64,000 nucleotides of DNA from NCBI RefSeq assembly GCF_002160015.1, contig NZ_NFJT01000011.1, positions 1 to 64,000 of the forward strand, in the 5' to 3' direction. Positions 7,900 to 17,234 of the stretch are shown in pieces. Below the pieces are notes generated by a model. That model searched no databases and was not told the DNA's origin. It was given only the letters and a program-made list of their open reading frames with translations. Both the position numbers and the translations under genes were made by a program. This stretch comes from Anaerofilum sp. An201 (lineage in GTDB: Bacteria; Bacillota; Clostridia; Oscillospirales; Ruminococcaceae). The stretch's first letter is position 1, and every line of letters begins with the position of its first letter.

Positions 7900-8745
7900 T
7901 TATTCTACCTCCAGCTGCGCATAGGCGGCCTTCAGTTCGGCCATTGCCTTTTCATATTCCTCGGCGTTGGTGGCCTTGCCGTGCCAACCAGCCTGATTTT
8001 CCATAAAGGATACACCCTTGCCCTTCACCGAGCGCTGCACCAGCACCACCGGCTTGCCGGTGATCGTCATCGCTTCCTGGAAACCGGCTTCCAGACTGTC
8101 GAAGTCGTGTGCGTCCACCGTGATGGCATGCCAGCCAAAGGCCACGAACTTGTCCTCGATCGGATAGACCGAGCAGACGTCGCTGACCTTGCCGTCGATC
8201 TGCAGGTTGTTGTTGTCCACAATGGCGATCAGGTTGTCCAGCTTACGGAAACCGGCAAACATCGCCGCCTCCCACACCTGGCCTTCCTGCAGCTCGCCGT
8301 CGCCCAGGATCGCGTAGGTGCGCCATTTCTTGCCGGACAACTTTGCAGCCATCGCCATACCGCAGGCGGCAGAGATGCCCTGCCCCAGGCTGCCGGAGCT
8401 CATATCCACGCCGGGAACCGTTTTCATGTCGGGATGGCCCTGCAGCATCGCTCCCACATGGCGGAGCTTCTGCAGCTGTGCGCGGTCGAAATATCCTTTC
8501 TGGGCCAGCACCGAATACAGCGCCGGGCAGCAATGTCCCTTGGACAAGACCAGACGGTCGCGGTCTTCCCACTTGGGATTGGCCGGGTCCACATTCATCT
8601 GCACATAGTACAGATAGGTCAGCACATCGGATACCGACAGCGAACCGCCAGGATGACCGCTCTTGGCATGATAAGTAGCCTCGATCACTCCCTGGCGGAC
8701 CAGATTCGCACGTTTTTGCAGCTCTCTTTTACGGGATTGCTCCAT
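7900..8745 (-). CDS. transketolase, N-terminal (TPP-binding) subunit
   Basis: 281 residues, the thiamine diphosphate-binding half. HAKSGHPGGSLSVSDVLTYL near 27-46 and the TPP/metal motif GDGELQEGQVWEAAMFAG ... IVDNN near 148-182 are intact. It pairs with the C-terminal subunit directly downstream to make one active site. SD GAGGTGG precedes ATG. A HAD phosphatase gene ends 12 bases upstream, so these genes, and possibly the rluD unit, form one transcript. Confidence 0.93.
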   Translation of the reverse strand: MEQSRKRELQKRANLVRQGVIEATYHAKSGHPGGSLSVSDVLTYLYYVQMNVDPANPKWEDRDRLVLSKGHCCPALYSVLAQKGYFDRAQLQKLRHVGAMLQGHPDMKTVPGVDMSSGSLGQGISAACGMAMAAKLSGKKWRTYAILGDGELQEGQVWEAAMFAGFRKLDNLIAIVDNNNLQIDGKVSDVCSVYPIEDKFVAFGWHAITVDAHDFDSLEAGFQEAMTITGKPVVLVQRSVKGKGVSFMENQAGWHGKATNAEEYEKAMAELKAAYAQLEVE

Positions 8746-8757
8746 CGTTGTTCCACC

Positions 8758-9576
8758 TCATGTGTATTCTTTAATCAGTTGATATAGATAGGATGCCACA
8801 CCGCCGTCCCGGCAATCGCCCGTGACAACGCCGGCAGCCTGCTTGACTTCCCACGGTGCGTTGCCCATCGCCACCGATCGTCCGGCAGTTTTCAACAAAT
8901 CAATATCGTTATAATAATCGCCGATTGCAACGGTATTTTCAAGAGGGATTTGCATTTTTTGGCATAACAGCCGCAAACACTCCCCTTTGTTCACATTTTC
9001 TGGCATGATTTCATAATAGACACGATTCGTTTCCACCAGTTGGATATCCGAAAAAACCTGCTGTGCAACGTACTGTTTTACCTGTGCAAGCAGCTGCGGC
9101 TCGGCTGCAAACAGCACCTTCAGCCATCCCGAGGGCACTTCTCCGGGCGGGCACCACACACAGGAGAGGCTTTCGTCGCGGATATGCTTTTCGGTATAGG
9201 GAGACGCGTTGACAATATAGATCTCGCCGCTGCCGGTCATCACCTCGGCGCCAACCTCCGGAAAGTGCTCCAGCACCCCATTCAGCAGCCAGGTGGCCGC
9301 CGTTTCGTTGAGCCGTTTGGCGTACAGCACCGCATCGGTCTGGGTATCCAGCAGCATCGCACCGCCGCACGCGATCACCGGCGCGTTGATGGGGACATCG
9401 CGGACCGCCGTGCGGATGGAGGCAGGCGTTCGTCCGGAGGCAACCGTAAAATGGCCGCCCAGCGTACAAAACAGGCGAATCATCTCCAGATTGCACGCCG
9501 GCAGCTCCATCGTATCGGTGATCAGTGTATTGTCGATGTCACATACGACGAGGATGTCCTTCAAAGATTGTTTCAT
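8758..9576 (-). CDS. HAD-superfamily hydrolase, Cof/YidA-like sugar or nucleotide phosphatase
   Basis: About 272 residues from ATG 9576. Motif I is VVCDIDNTLIT (DxD). Motif II is the TVASGR region. Lys and the C-terminal GDYYNDIDLLKTAGRSVAMGNA (motif IV) are all present, with a C2-type cap domain between them, as in Cof-type phosphatases. The start follows the rluD stop by two bases; the frame is open upstream only through rluD coding sequence. The substrate is probably a sugar phosphate or flavin/pyridoxal phosphate. The place beside transketolase hints at sugar phosphates but does not prove it. Confidence 0.85.
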   Translation of the reverse strand: MKQSLKDILVVCDIDNTLITDTMELPACNLEMIRLFCTLGGHFTVASGRTPASIRTAVRDVPINAPVIACGGAMLLDTQTDAVLYAKRLNETAATWLLNGVLEHFPEVGAEVMTGSGEIYIVNASPYTEKHIRDESLSCVWCPPGEVPSGWLKVLFAAEPQLLAQVKQYVAQQVFSDIQLVETNRVYYEIMPENVNKGECLRLLCQKMQIPLENTVAIGDYYNDIDLLKTAGRSVAMGNAPWEVKQAAGVVTGDCRDGGVASYLYQLIKEYT

Positions 9577-9578
9577 CG

Positions 9579-10502
9579 TTACTCGAGAGTCCTTTTCAGC
9601 GTTTGCAAAAAATGGGTAAAATACTCCGGCAGCTCTGAGTCGAATTCCATATACTCCCCGGTACGCGGATGAAGGAAGCCCAGCGTCTTGGCGTGCAGGC
9701 ACTGCCCCCCAAGACTTTGGATCACATTGCGCGGACCGTACACATCATCGCCGGCAACCGGATGGCCGATGCTCGCCATATGTACGCGGATCTGATGGGT
9801 GCGCCCGGTTTTCAGGCGCAGCTGCAGGTGTGTGAATCCCTGATAGCGCGCCAGCACCTGCCAGGCGGTATAGGCAGGCTTGCCGCCCTGTGCGACCACC
9901 GCCATCTTCTTCCGGTCCAGCTTATGGCGGCCGATGTTGCCTTCCACAAAGCCACTGTCCTCCTTCATGCCGCCGTACACAACTGCCTGATAGGTGCGGG
10001 CAATGCTGTGCTCGGCCATCTGTGCGGAAAGACAGACATGTGCCTGGTCGTTTTTTGCCACCACCAGCAACCCGCTGGTATTTTTGTCGATGCGATGTAC
10101 GATTCCCGGGCGAAGCTCGCCGCCGATCCCGGATAGGCTCCCCTGGCAGTGCCACAGCAGCGCATTCACCAGCGTCCCGCTCTCGTTGCCGGGAGCAGGA
10201 TGGACCACCATCCCCTTCGGCTTGTTCACCACCAGGAGATCCGCATCCTCATACACGATCGAGAGGGGGATGTTTTCCGGCTGGGCTTCGGTTGGGCGGG
10301 CGTCCGGACGCTGCACAAGGATGTGCTGGCCACTCCGCAGCTTGGTGCTTTTTGCGGCGGGCTTTCCGTCCAGCAGCACCATCTCTTCCTCAATCAGCTG
10401 GCTGAGAGCACTCCGGGTCATTTCCGGCACAAAAGCAGGCAGGGCTTTGTCCAGCCGCATGCCCGTCTGCTCTTCGCCGCATACAAATTCAAGCTTCTCC
10501 AT
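9579..10502 (-). CDS. rluD: RluD-type 23S rRNA pseudouridine synthase
   Basis: About 307 residues. It has an N-terminal S4 RNA-binding domain (MRLDKALPAFVPEMTRSALS) and a synthase domain with the catalytic Asp in GIVHRIDKNTSGLLVVAKN. KTGRTHQIRVHMA and the ending FLHPRTGEYMEFDSELP are typical of RluD/YlyB. ATG 10502 was chosen because the protein then begins MEKLEFV just before the S4 domain; it overlaps the lspA stop by 14 bases. The lspA-rluD pairing equals lspA-ylyB in Bacillus. The exact uridine target cannot be fixed from sequence. Confidence 0.9.
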   Translation of the reverse strand: MEKLEFVCGEEQTGMRLDKALPAFVPEMTRSALSQLIEEEMVLLDGKPAAKSTKLRSGQHILVQRPDARPTEAQPENIPLSIVYEDADLLVVNKPKGMVVHPAPGNESGTLVNALLWHCQGSLSGIGGELRPGIVHRIDKNTSGLLVVAKNDQAHVCLSAQMAEHSIARTYQAVVYGGMKEDSGFVEGNIGRHKLDRKKMAVVAQGGKPAYTAWQVLARYQGFTHLQLRLKTGRTHQIRVHMASIGHPVAGDDVYGPRNVIQSLGGQCLHAKTLGFLHPRTGEYMEFDSELPEYFTHFLQTLKRTLE

Positions 10503-11019
10503 CTGTATTCGCCGCATCCTTTTGCGCGGCATTGCTGCGGCGCTCGTTCAGCGTGTCCAAAATCGTATACAGAATCAAAAGCCCCATGGCCGTGCACACC
10601 AGAATATCCGCCAGATTGAACACCGGAAACTGTATGAAGCGGAACTCCAGATAATCCACCACAACCCCTGTACGAACGCGGTCGATCAGATTGCCGATAC
10701 CGCCGGCCAGCACGAGGATGCCAAACCAGTACAGCAATCCGGACGAACGCTTGACGATCATCCACACTGCCACGGCAATCAATGCCGCCGTTGTCACGAT
10801 CACAAGCAGCCACCGGCTGCCGGAGAAGGAACTGAAGGCGGCGCCGTCATTCAAAACATAGCGCAGCCCCAAAATGCCCGGCAGCAGATCTGCCTGCCCC
10901 ACAGGCGCCAGCCAGACGGTGGCGCACCATTTCAACAGCTGATCGGCCGCCACCAGAACGGCCACAAGGAATACTGATAAAACCAAAACCAAACTGCTCC
11001 TTTTTTCCTGCTTCAGCAT
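10489..11019 (-). CDS. lspA: signal peptidase II (prolipoprotein peptidase)
   Basis: 176 residues with four transmembrane segments. The two catalytic Asp motifs are present: VLNDGAAFSSFSG (about residue 55) and GGIGNLIDRVRTGVVVDYLEF (about 110-130). LspA cleaves signal peptides from diacylglyceryl-modified lipoproteins, such as the peptide-binding lipoprotein encoded at 60409-62340. The ATG directly follows the divIVA stop, with AGGAG inside divIVA. Confidence 0.95.
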   Translation of the reverse strand: MLKQEKRSSLVLVLSVFLVAVLVAADQLLKWCATVWLAPVGQADLLPGILGLRYVLNDGAAFSSFSGSRWLLVIVTTAALIAVAVWMIVKRSSGLLYWFGILVLAGGIGNLIDRVRTGVVVDYLEFRFIQFPVFNLADILVCTAMGLLILYTILDTLNERRSNAAQKDAANTDGEA

Positions 11020-11619
11020 TTACTGCTGCTCCTGGGAAAACTCCGGCTGCGGATCATCCTCGGGCAGTTCGATGTCGATCCCCTCGTCTTCCACCGCAGG
11101 CAGCTCGATCTCCTCTTCCGGCTCCTGCTGGGCAGTCTCTTCCGGCTCCACCACAGGCGCTTCCTCCTCCGGCTCGCTGTCGGGCAGGGTGCTGAGCGAC
11201 TCGATGTGGATCTTGTACAGGCTCAGAACGCTGGCCTTGAAGTGCGCGACCTCGTTCTGTACGCGCTCCAGCTCGGTCTGCTGCTCCACGATCTTCGCTT
11301 TCAGCTGCTCATCCAGGGACTCCGCCTTCAGGGCGGCATCGCGCAGGATGGAATCCGCCTTCTGTTTTGCCTCGTGGATCACATTTTCACCCAGACGCTG
11401 GGCGTTGATGAGCGCGCTTTTCAGGGTGTCCTCGTCGGCGCGGTACTGCTCGATCTTCTGGGCCAGAACGTACAGGTTCTTCTCCATCTCGGCGCACTTT
11501 GCATTCTGCTGATCCATCTGATCCGCGATCTGACGCAGAAAAGCATCCACATCCTCGCAGCGATAGCCGCGCATCGCTTTGTCGAAAGAAACGGTACGAA
11601 TTTCATTGCTTGTCAACAC
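11020..11619 (-). CDS. divIVA: DivIVA-family cell-division/polarity protein
   Basis: About 199 residues. The N-terminal lipid-binding domain is typical (LTSNEIRTVSFDKAMRGYRC then EDVDAFLRQIADQMDQQ). A long coiled coil covers about 30-150 and an acidic Pro/Glu tail ends the protein. DivIVA senses negative membrane curvature at septum and poles. The GTG at 11619 has AGAGGG seven bases upstream and gives the standard MLTSNEIR start; TTG codons at 11625 and 11616 are alternatives. It lies in the sepF-ylmH-divIVA-lspA series. Confidence 0.92.
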   Translation of the reverse strand: MLTSNEIRTVSFDKAMRGYRCEDVDAFLRQIADQMDQQNAKCAEMEKNLYVLAQKIEQYRADEDTLKSALINAQRLGENVIHEAKQKADSILRDAALKAESLDEQLKAKIVEQQTELERVQNEVAHFKASVLSLYKIHIESLSTLPDSEPEEEAPVVEPEETAQQEPEEEIELPAVEDEGIDIELPEDDPQPEFSQEQQ

Positions 11620-11641
11620 AGGCAATCCCTCTTTTCTTTGA

Positions 11642-12445
11642 TTAGATATATTCTTGATAATGGATAAAGATCCGGTCTTTTCGGCTCTTTCCGCCGATCT
11701 CCTGCAGACGGAACCGTCCCTTTCCCCGCACGGTGATCACGTCGTCCTGATAAACGGGCAAGTGCGCCGACGAAACCTCCACGTGGCCCACCTGCACCTT
11801 TCCGGTGCGGATCAGGCCGGCGGCCTGATCGCGGCTGCAGTGCAGCATGGCGGCCAGCACTGCGTCCAGACGCAGCGAGGCCACCGTGGCGGAACACAGC
11901 TGCGTGGAAAAATGGGGCTGCCAGTCTGCGTCTTCGCAGAGCTGTACCGTCACATCGGCGCGCCCCACCTGGCGCAGTTCGTCCACGATCAGGCGGGAAA
12001 CCGTCGGCTGGCAGAATGCCACCATCGAACCGTCTTCCTCCGGCAGCAGATCACCCAATCCGGCACGGTCCAGGCCAAGCCCCAGCAGCGCCCCCAGACA
12101 GTCGCGGTGCTGCAGCCGCACGCTTTTCTCGCGCGGCGTGATGCGGACCGCCTGAATGGGAGGCTCACAGGGCGCGTCCAGATCGCTCAGGATGCACAAA
12201 ATTTTGCGCTCGGCCTGCGGATACCCGCCCTCCCAGCGGCAGGACGACCATCCGGCACGGTGCAGCGCCGCCTGCGCCAGCTGCTGCTGACGGTCGGACA
12301 GGAAATCGGTATAGCGCGGCTGCCCCCGGAACTGCACCGCGCGGCAAAGCTCTTCCACGCGGCGCTGCAGAAGCTGTTCCTCGGCGTTCTGCGGAGGCAA
12401 ATACCCTCGCTGTGCCGTATGTTTTGTATCAGAAGAAGACGCCAT
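11642..12445 (-). CDS. ylmH: YlmH-family S4-domain RNA-binding protein
   Basis: 267 residues. An N-terminal mixed domain (residues 1-180) is followed by an S4 RNA-binding domain (SLRLDAVLAAMLHCSRDQAA ... GKVQVGHVEVSSAHLPVYQDDVI). YlmH homologues bind 50S-peptidyl-tRNA complexes in ribosome quality control and are linked to division by synteny. The ATG overlaps the sepF stop by 17 bases, so the two are translationally coupled. Confidence 0.9.
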   Translation of the reverse strand: MASSSDTKHTAQRGYLPPQNAEEQLLQRRVEELCRAVQFRGQPRYTDFLSDRQQQLAQAALHRAGWSSCRWEGGYPQAERKILCILSDLDAPCEPPIQAVRITPREKSVRLQHRDCLGALLGLGLDRAGLGDLLPEEDGSMVAFCQPTVSRLIVDELRQVGRADVTVQLCEDADWQPHFSTQLCSATVASLRLDAVLAAMLHCSRDQAAGLIRTGKVQVGHVEVSSAHLPVYQDDVITVRGKGRFRLQEIGGKSRKDRIFIHYQEYI

Positions 12446-12884
12446 TGTTGACCTGTGTGCTCTCCAGTTCGTCCAAAATATCGCCCATCACGTCCACATT
12501 GTAGGGCGTGATGATGAAGGTGCTGTTGGCCACGCGCTTGATCTTGCCGTTGTTGGCATAGGCAACGCCGGACAGGAAATCGACCAGGCGGCGGGACACC
12601 TCTTTGTTGGTGGATTCCAGATTCAATACCACGGTGCGCTTCTCGTTCAGATGATCGGCCACCATGCTGGCGTCGTCAAATCGCTCGGGCTTTACCAGGA
12701 CGACCTTCAGCTGGTTGGGCGCAGGGGTATTGATGTTCACGGTTTTGTGGGCGCGAGGCGGCTGTTCGTCCTCGTACGCAGCCGTCGTGGATTCCTGGAC
12801 ATCGTCTTCCTCCATGTAGACGTCGTCCTCCTCGTATTCGTCTTCATCTTCGCCGTTCAGGATATTTTTCAATTTGTCGAACAT
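12429..12884 (-). CDS. sepF: cell-division protein SepF
   Basis: 151 residues. The N-terminal amphipathic membrane anchor is MFDKLKNIL. A very acidic linker (about 10-45) leads to the SepF domain (LKVVLVKPERFDDASMVAD ... RRLVDFLSGVAYANNGKIKR). SepF tethers FtsZ to the membrane and polymerises into rings. The start at 12884 is fixed by AAAGGAG. It is the first gene of the sepF-ylmH-divIVA-lspA-rluD unit and has a near-consensus promoter. Confidence 0.93.
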   Translation of the reverse strand: MFDKLKNILNGEDEDEYEEDDVYMEEDDVQESTTAAYEDEQPPRAHKTVNINTPAPNQLKVVLVKPERFDDASMVADHLNEKRTVVLNLESTNKEVSRRLVDFLSGVAYANNGKIKRVANSTFIITPYNVDVMGDILDELESTQVNNGVFF

Positions 12885-12962
12885 ATCGGATTCTCCTTTG
12901 CCCATCATTCTTTATTGTCGCAGCACTGTCGCAGACAGCGTAACCTGCTGAACTTATTCTCT

Positions 12963-12991
12963 ATTATCGCTTTTTTGGTTTTGCTTGTCAA
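12963..12991 (-). promoter_or_regulatory. promoter of the sepF division unit
   Basis: TTGACA, 17-bp spacer, GATAAT on the minus strand, about 80 bases upstream of sepF. This is one of the few canonical -35 elements in the window. Confidence 0.65.
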
Positions 12992-13032
12992 TAAGTATGC
13001 CTTTTTTTCTGCCGCGAACGTCTGTGCCGCCA

Positions 13033-14277
13033 TCAGAGCAGGCGCTGGTCGCCCAGGTCTTTTCCTTTCACGATCACTTCGTCGTATTCCCGCACCTGAT
13101 TGTCGCCGTCGGTGCTTCCGTCCAGCGGCAGCAGGATGTATTCATCGTTTTCGTAGATCTTGTCGGTGATCTTGCGGAAATACATCAGCCCTCCCTGCTT
13201 GACATACACGCCGTACACCTCGTGCTGCACGCCGTTTTCGTCGGTCTCCACCGCGACGTGCTGGGCCTCCCGGCTGACACGCAGGCCTTCGTATTCGGCC
13301 AGAACCAGCTCGGCCTCCTCGATGCCCAGGCCAACGATCTGCGCGGTGATGTTCTCGCAGGTGAGCTGAACCTTTACCAGCCCGCTTTCCTCGTCTTTTT
13401 CCAGAAGCGCGACCGTCATCGGCAGTTCGGCGCCGCGCTTGGGCAGACGGACCGTGAGCTTCTGGCCAGACGACAGACGCGCGGCCTCCTCCTGCGGCAG
13501 GACGCCGAACAGGCTCCAGTGGTAGTCGGTGATGATCCGGCCGGCCCCCTGCTCCTGTGCATAGACCGGCTGCTCCAATGTCTGCTGCAGCTGGGCGGCG
13601 GTCATGCCGGACAGTTCCTCCGTTGTGTAGGGCTGCACGCTCTGGCCGGTGGCCGGAACGAAATAGCCGCTGGCCGGCGCCGTGATCGTATCAGGCGTGC
13701 CTGCCGCTTCCTTCAGCGCGGCGCTCTGGCTTTGGAGCTGCTCGAGGGAAGCGGAGAAGCCCTCGGTCTGGCCGGTCATCAGCTGCACTTTATTGGCCGC
13801 CACAAGATACTGGTCGAAGTCCTCCGCACAGGAGGCGTATTCGCCGGAATCCAGCGCGTCCAGCACCTCGTACAGGCTGTTCTGCATCTGCTGGGTCAGC
13901 ACATCCAGCGATGCGCCGTCGATATTGCCCGACTGTTCCAGCAGCGCGGCCTGGTGCTCGAGAGATTGCAGCTTCCGATTGGCCAGCGCCTGTTCGGCAC
14001 TGCCGTATTTTTCGGCCACCGCCTGTCCGGTGCTGACTCGTTCGCCGCTTTCCACAAGATAGCCCAGCTGGCCGCTTCCCTCCACCGGCTGGCTTTCAAA
14101 GGCGGCGGCCGCCTGCATCGTGATGCTGTCGGTCATTGTATAGCGCATGGCGATCTCCGTCTGGTAGTCCTTATACATGATGCCGAACATCTGCACCAGA
14201 ATGTACACCACCACCAGCACAAACACCACGGCGGCAAGCAGCCGGCCGGGATGGCGTATCCTACGTTTGCTTTTCAT
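13033..14277 (-). CDS. HlyD-like membrane-fusion/periplasmic adaptor protein
   Basis: 414 residues. There is one N-terminal membrane helix (LLAAVVFVLVVVYILVQMFG, about 13-32). A lipoyl-like half-motif (GYLVESGERVSTGQAVAEKY) is followed by a coiled coil (about 90-190), a second lipoyl half (ITAPASGYFVPATGQSVQPY) and beta-barrel regions. This is the HlyD/RND adaptor plan. No transporter partner lies beside it. In related Clostridia a similar gene sits near sepF, so a division or envelope role is possible but unproven. It begins inside the miaA stop (ATGA overlap) behind AGGAGGAG. Confidence 0.8.
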   Translation of the reverse strand: MKSKRRIRHPGRLLAAVVFVLVVVYILVQMFGIMYKDYQTEIAMRYTMTDSITMQAAAAFESQPVEGSGQLGYLVESGERVSTGQAVAEKYGSAEQALANRKLQSLEHQAALLEQSGNIDGASLDVLTQQMQNSLYEVLDALDSGEYASCAEDFDQYLVAANKVQLMTGQTEGFSASLEQLQSQSAALKEAAGTPDTITAPASGYFVPATGQSVQPYTTEELSGMTAAQLQQTLEQPVYAQEQGAGRIITDYHWSLFGVLPQEEAARLSSGQKLTVRLPKRGAELPMTVALLEKDEESGLVKVQLTCENITAQIVGLGIEEAELVLAEYEGLRVSREAQHVAVETDENGVQHEVYGVYVKQGGLMYFRKITDKIYENDEYILLPLDGSTDGDNQVREYDEVIVKGKDLGDQRLL

Positions 14278-15227
14278 GGCTCCTCCTGTTCCGGCGCAAG
14301 GTGCGCCCTCACCAGTTCACATGCGGGTTCCAGCGGGTTGCCGTCCGCCGTCAGCCAGTGCATCCCCTCCATACGCCGGAACCAGGTGAGCTGGCGTTTG
14401 GCATAGCGGCGGGTGGCCTGCTGCAGCTGGGCAACGCATTCCTCCAGCGAAGCAGTGTGTTCAAAATAGGGAAAGAATTCCTTATAGCCGATGGCCTGCG
14501 CCGCCGTCTGGTAGCTGCCGCGGTTGTCGTAGACCAGCTTTGCCTCTGCCAGCACCCCGTCTTCCACCATCTGGCATACGCGCCGGTCGATGCGGGAATA
14601 GAGAAACTCCCGGGACGAACAGTCCAGCCCCAGCAGCAGCGCCCGATACGGCGGGCTGGAAGGCAGGGAATGCTCCCGCTGCCAGGTCATGGTGCGGCCG
14701 GTCTGGCGGTGCAGCTCCAGCGCGCGCAGCACACGCCCGCGGTTGTTGGGGTGCAGCCCGGCGGCATACTCCGGGTCGATGGCGGCCAGACGGCGGTGCA
14801 TCTCCTCCGCTCCCAGCTCCTCTGCCTGCCGTTCCAGCTCCCGGCGCACCTGCGGATCGAAGGTTTCCTCTGTAAAGCGAACTCCCTTTACAAGGCTTTC
14901 GATGTACAATCCGGTGCCGCCGGCTATGATGGGCAGCTTTCCCCGCGCGCAGAGATCGCGGATGCAGTCGGCTGCCCGGGCCACAAAATCGGCCGCGCTG
15001 AACCGCTGCTGCGGATCGAGGATATCCAGCAGATGGTGCGGGATGCCCTGCTGCTCCTCGGCGGTCGCCTTTGCGGTGCCGATGTCCAGACCGCGGTAGA
15101 TCTGCATGGAATCGGCCGAGATCACCTCGCCGTCAAAGCGGCGGGCAAGCTCCACCGCAAGGCTTGTTTTGCCCACCGCTGTGGGACCGCATACGGCCAC
15201 AATGGCTGGTTTACCCTTGTCTGCCAA
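14274..15227 (-). CDS. miaA: tRNA dimethylallyltransferase
   Basis: 317 residues. It adds a dimethylallyl group to A37 of tRNAs reading UNN codons. P-loop GPTAVGKTSLAVELARR, DSMQIYRGLDIGTAKATAEE and GGTGLYIESLVKG are present, with RQLTWFRRM near the C-terminus. Its product is the substrate of MiaB, encoded in the same run of genes. The start is TTG at 15227, overlapping mutL by 17 bases. Confidence 0.95.
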   Translation of the reverse strand: MADKGKPAIVAVCGPTAVGKTSLAVELARRFDGEVISADSMQIYRGLDIGTAKATAEEQQGIPHHLLDILDPQQRFSAADFVARAADCIRDLCARGKLPIIAGGTGLYIESLVKGVRFTEETFDPQVRRELERQAEELGAEEMHRRLAAIDPEYAAGLHPNNRGRVLRALELHRQTGRTMTWQREHSLPSSPPYRALLLGLDCSSREFLYSRIDRRVCQMVEDGVLAEAKLVYDNRGSYQTAAQAIGYKEFFPYFEHTASLEECVAQLQQATRRYAKRQLTWFRRMEGMHWLTADGNPLEPACELVRAHLAPEQEEP

Positions 15228-17214
15228 ACTGCTTTTCCAGCTCCTTTCGGGTGAGTTTGAGGATCACGGGGCGTCCGTGCGGACAGAATGGCGGGACCTC
15301 GCCGTCCAGAATCTGCTGGGCCAATGCCAGCAGTTCCTCCGGCCGATTGCGGTCGCCCGCCTTTACCGCGGCCCGGCAGGCGATGGAGTGCAAGACCCAT
15401 TCCGCCTTTTCGGTGAGCGCCTGCCGGCTGTTGGTGATGAGCCGGTCTGCCAGCTCCACCACCAGATCCTCCACATCATCGGGGGCGATGTCGGCCGGGA
15501 CACTGCGCACCAGCACAGCGTTCCCGCCAAAATCGTCCGTCTCCACGCCGTTTTCTGCCAGCATGTCCCTGTGCTGCAGCACGGCGCTCTTCTCGGCGGC
15601 CGAAAGCTGCACCGTCACCGGCGTCAGCAGCATCTGGCTGCCCGGCGCTCCCCGGCGGGACACCAGCTGTTCATACAGGATACGCTCGTGTGCGGCGTGC
15701 TTGTCGATAAAGCAGATCTCGTCGCCGCGCTGGGCCACGATATAGGTGCGGAATACCTCGCCCACCAGGCGCAGCGATTCGGTCTGCGGCTGGGTTCCGG
15801 GCAGGGCAATCTGTTCCGGCTGCGGATTCGCCGCCGGTTCCCTCCGGGGTTCCGCGGCGGCAGGGGCTTCCGGTTCTTTTTCCGGCAAAGACGGCTCCGA
15901 AACCGGCTTCGGGATTTCGTTTTTGAGGGGAAGTGTTTCTTCCTTTTCCTCCACCAGGATGTCCAGCGACGGTTCGCTGCGGACAGGCGCGCCGTAGGGC
16001 AGCGGCTGCGAGGCGAACCCTCCTGCCACCGGCTGCCAGGGACGGGCGGAGGGCGCGATTTTTTCTGTAAAGTTTTGAGGCTTTACAGTATTTTCCGCCG
16101 GTTTCTGCCAGGATACGGCGGGCATCGCGGGACGGGCGGCGGACGCCGGCTGCGGTTCGTTTTTCACTGGCGGCGCCGGGGAGGTCTTTTTCTGTTCGGC
16201 AAATTCCAGCTGCTGTTCTCCGCTGCCCGGCACTTCCAGTGCCAGCTTGACCGCCTTATACACGGCGTCGAACACTTCGTTTTCCCGCGCAAAGCGAACC
16301 TCGGTTTTGGCGGGATGGACGTTCACGTCCACCAGCTCGGGCGGCATGGTCAGCTCCAGCACACAGCCGGGGAACTTCCCCTGCATCAGCGTGCCTTTAT
16401 AGGCGGCCTCCAGCGCGGCCATCATGGTGCGGTTTTTGACAAAGCGACCGTTGATGAAGAAAAACTGCATGCTGCGGCTGGCACGGCAGGCGCGCGGCGG
16501 CGTGATGAGCCCGGTCACCCGGTATGCGTGCAGCGCGGCGTCGACCGCAAGCAGGTCCCGTGCAAATTCGCGCCCCAGCACCGCGTGCGCCGCGCTCTGA
16601 CGGCTGCCGTCGCCGGGCGTGCGGAACTGCATCTTTCCCTCCCGCACAAACCGGATGCTCACCTCCGGGTGGGAAAGCGCCATCCGCTGGACCGTCTCGG
16701 CCACATAGGTGCCCTCGGTGGAATCCTTTTTCAGGAACTTCATCCGGGCAGGGGTGTTGTAGAACAGATCGCGCACCGTGATGGTGGTGCCCACCGGGCG
16801 TGCCGCCGGTTCCATCCCCTTTTCCTGCCCGCCCTCGATGCGGTAGAGACAGGCGAACTCGTCCTCCGGCGTGCAGGTGAGCAGCTCCACCCGCGCCACA
16901 CTGGCGATGGACGCCAGCGCCTCGCCGCGGAATCCCAGCGTGTGGATGTTTTCCAGATCGCTCTCGGTGCGGATCTTGCTGGTGGCGTGGCGGATGAAGG
17001 CGGTGGGGACATACTCGGTGTCGATGCCGCTGCCGTTGTCGGCCACCTCGATCCGCTGCACGCCGCCGCGCTCGATGGTCACCGTCACCTGGCTGGCCCC
17101 CGCGTCCACCGCGTTTTCCAGCAGTTCCTTCACCACCGAGGCAGGGCGCTCCACCACTTCTCCCGCCGCAATCAGCTCGGCGGTGTGCGGATCCAGCACA
17201 TGGATCACTGCCAT
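15211..17214 (-). CDS. mutL: DNA mismatch repair protein MutL
   Basis: 667 residues. The N-terminal GHKL ATPase motifs are complete: LLENAVDAGASQV, DNGSGID, FRGEALASIASV and GTTITVRDLFYNTPARMKF. A low-complexity Pro/Glu linker spans about 350-470. The C-terminal domain carries the endonuclease metal site (DKHAAHERILYE, a DQHA variant), ACR-type CRAAVKAGD and CPHGRPV, so this MutL is predicted to nick DNA, as in most bacteria without MutH. It lies 20 bases after mutS, with SD GGGAGG. Confidence 0.95.
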   Translation of the reverse strand: MAVIHVLDPHTAELIAAGEVVERPASVVKELLENAVDAGASQVTVTIERGGVQRIEVADNGSGIDTEYVPTAFIRHATSKIRTESDLENIHTLGFRGEALASIASVARVELLTCTPEDEFACLYRIEGGQEKGMEPAARPVGTTITVRDLFYNTPARMKFLKKDSTEGTYVAETVQRMALSHPEVSIRFVREGKMQFRTPGDGSRQSAAHAVLGREFARDLLAVDAALHAYRVTGLITPPRACRASRSMQFFFINGRFVKNRTMMAALEAAYKGTLMQGKFPGCVLELTMPPELVDVNVHPAKTEVRFARENEVFDAVYKAVKLALEVPGSGEQQLEFAEQKKTSPAPPVKNEPQPASAARPAMPAVSWQKPAENTVKPQNFTEKIAPSARPWQPVAGGFASQPLPYGAPVRSEPSLDILVEEKEETLPLKNEIPKPVSEPSLPEKEPEAPAAAEPRREPAANPQPEQIALPGTQPQTESLRLVGEVFRTYIVAQRGDEICFIDKHAAHERILYEQLVSRRGAPGSQMLLTPVTVQLSAAEKSAVLQHRDMLAENGVETDDFGGNAVLVRSVPADIAPDDVEDLVVELADRLITNSRQALTEKAEWVLHSIACRAAVKAGDRNRPEELLALAQQILDGEVPPFCPHGRPVILKLTRKELEKQFGRQG

Positions 17215-17234
17215 GATGTTCTCCTCCCAGAGTC

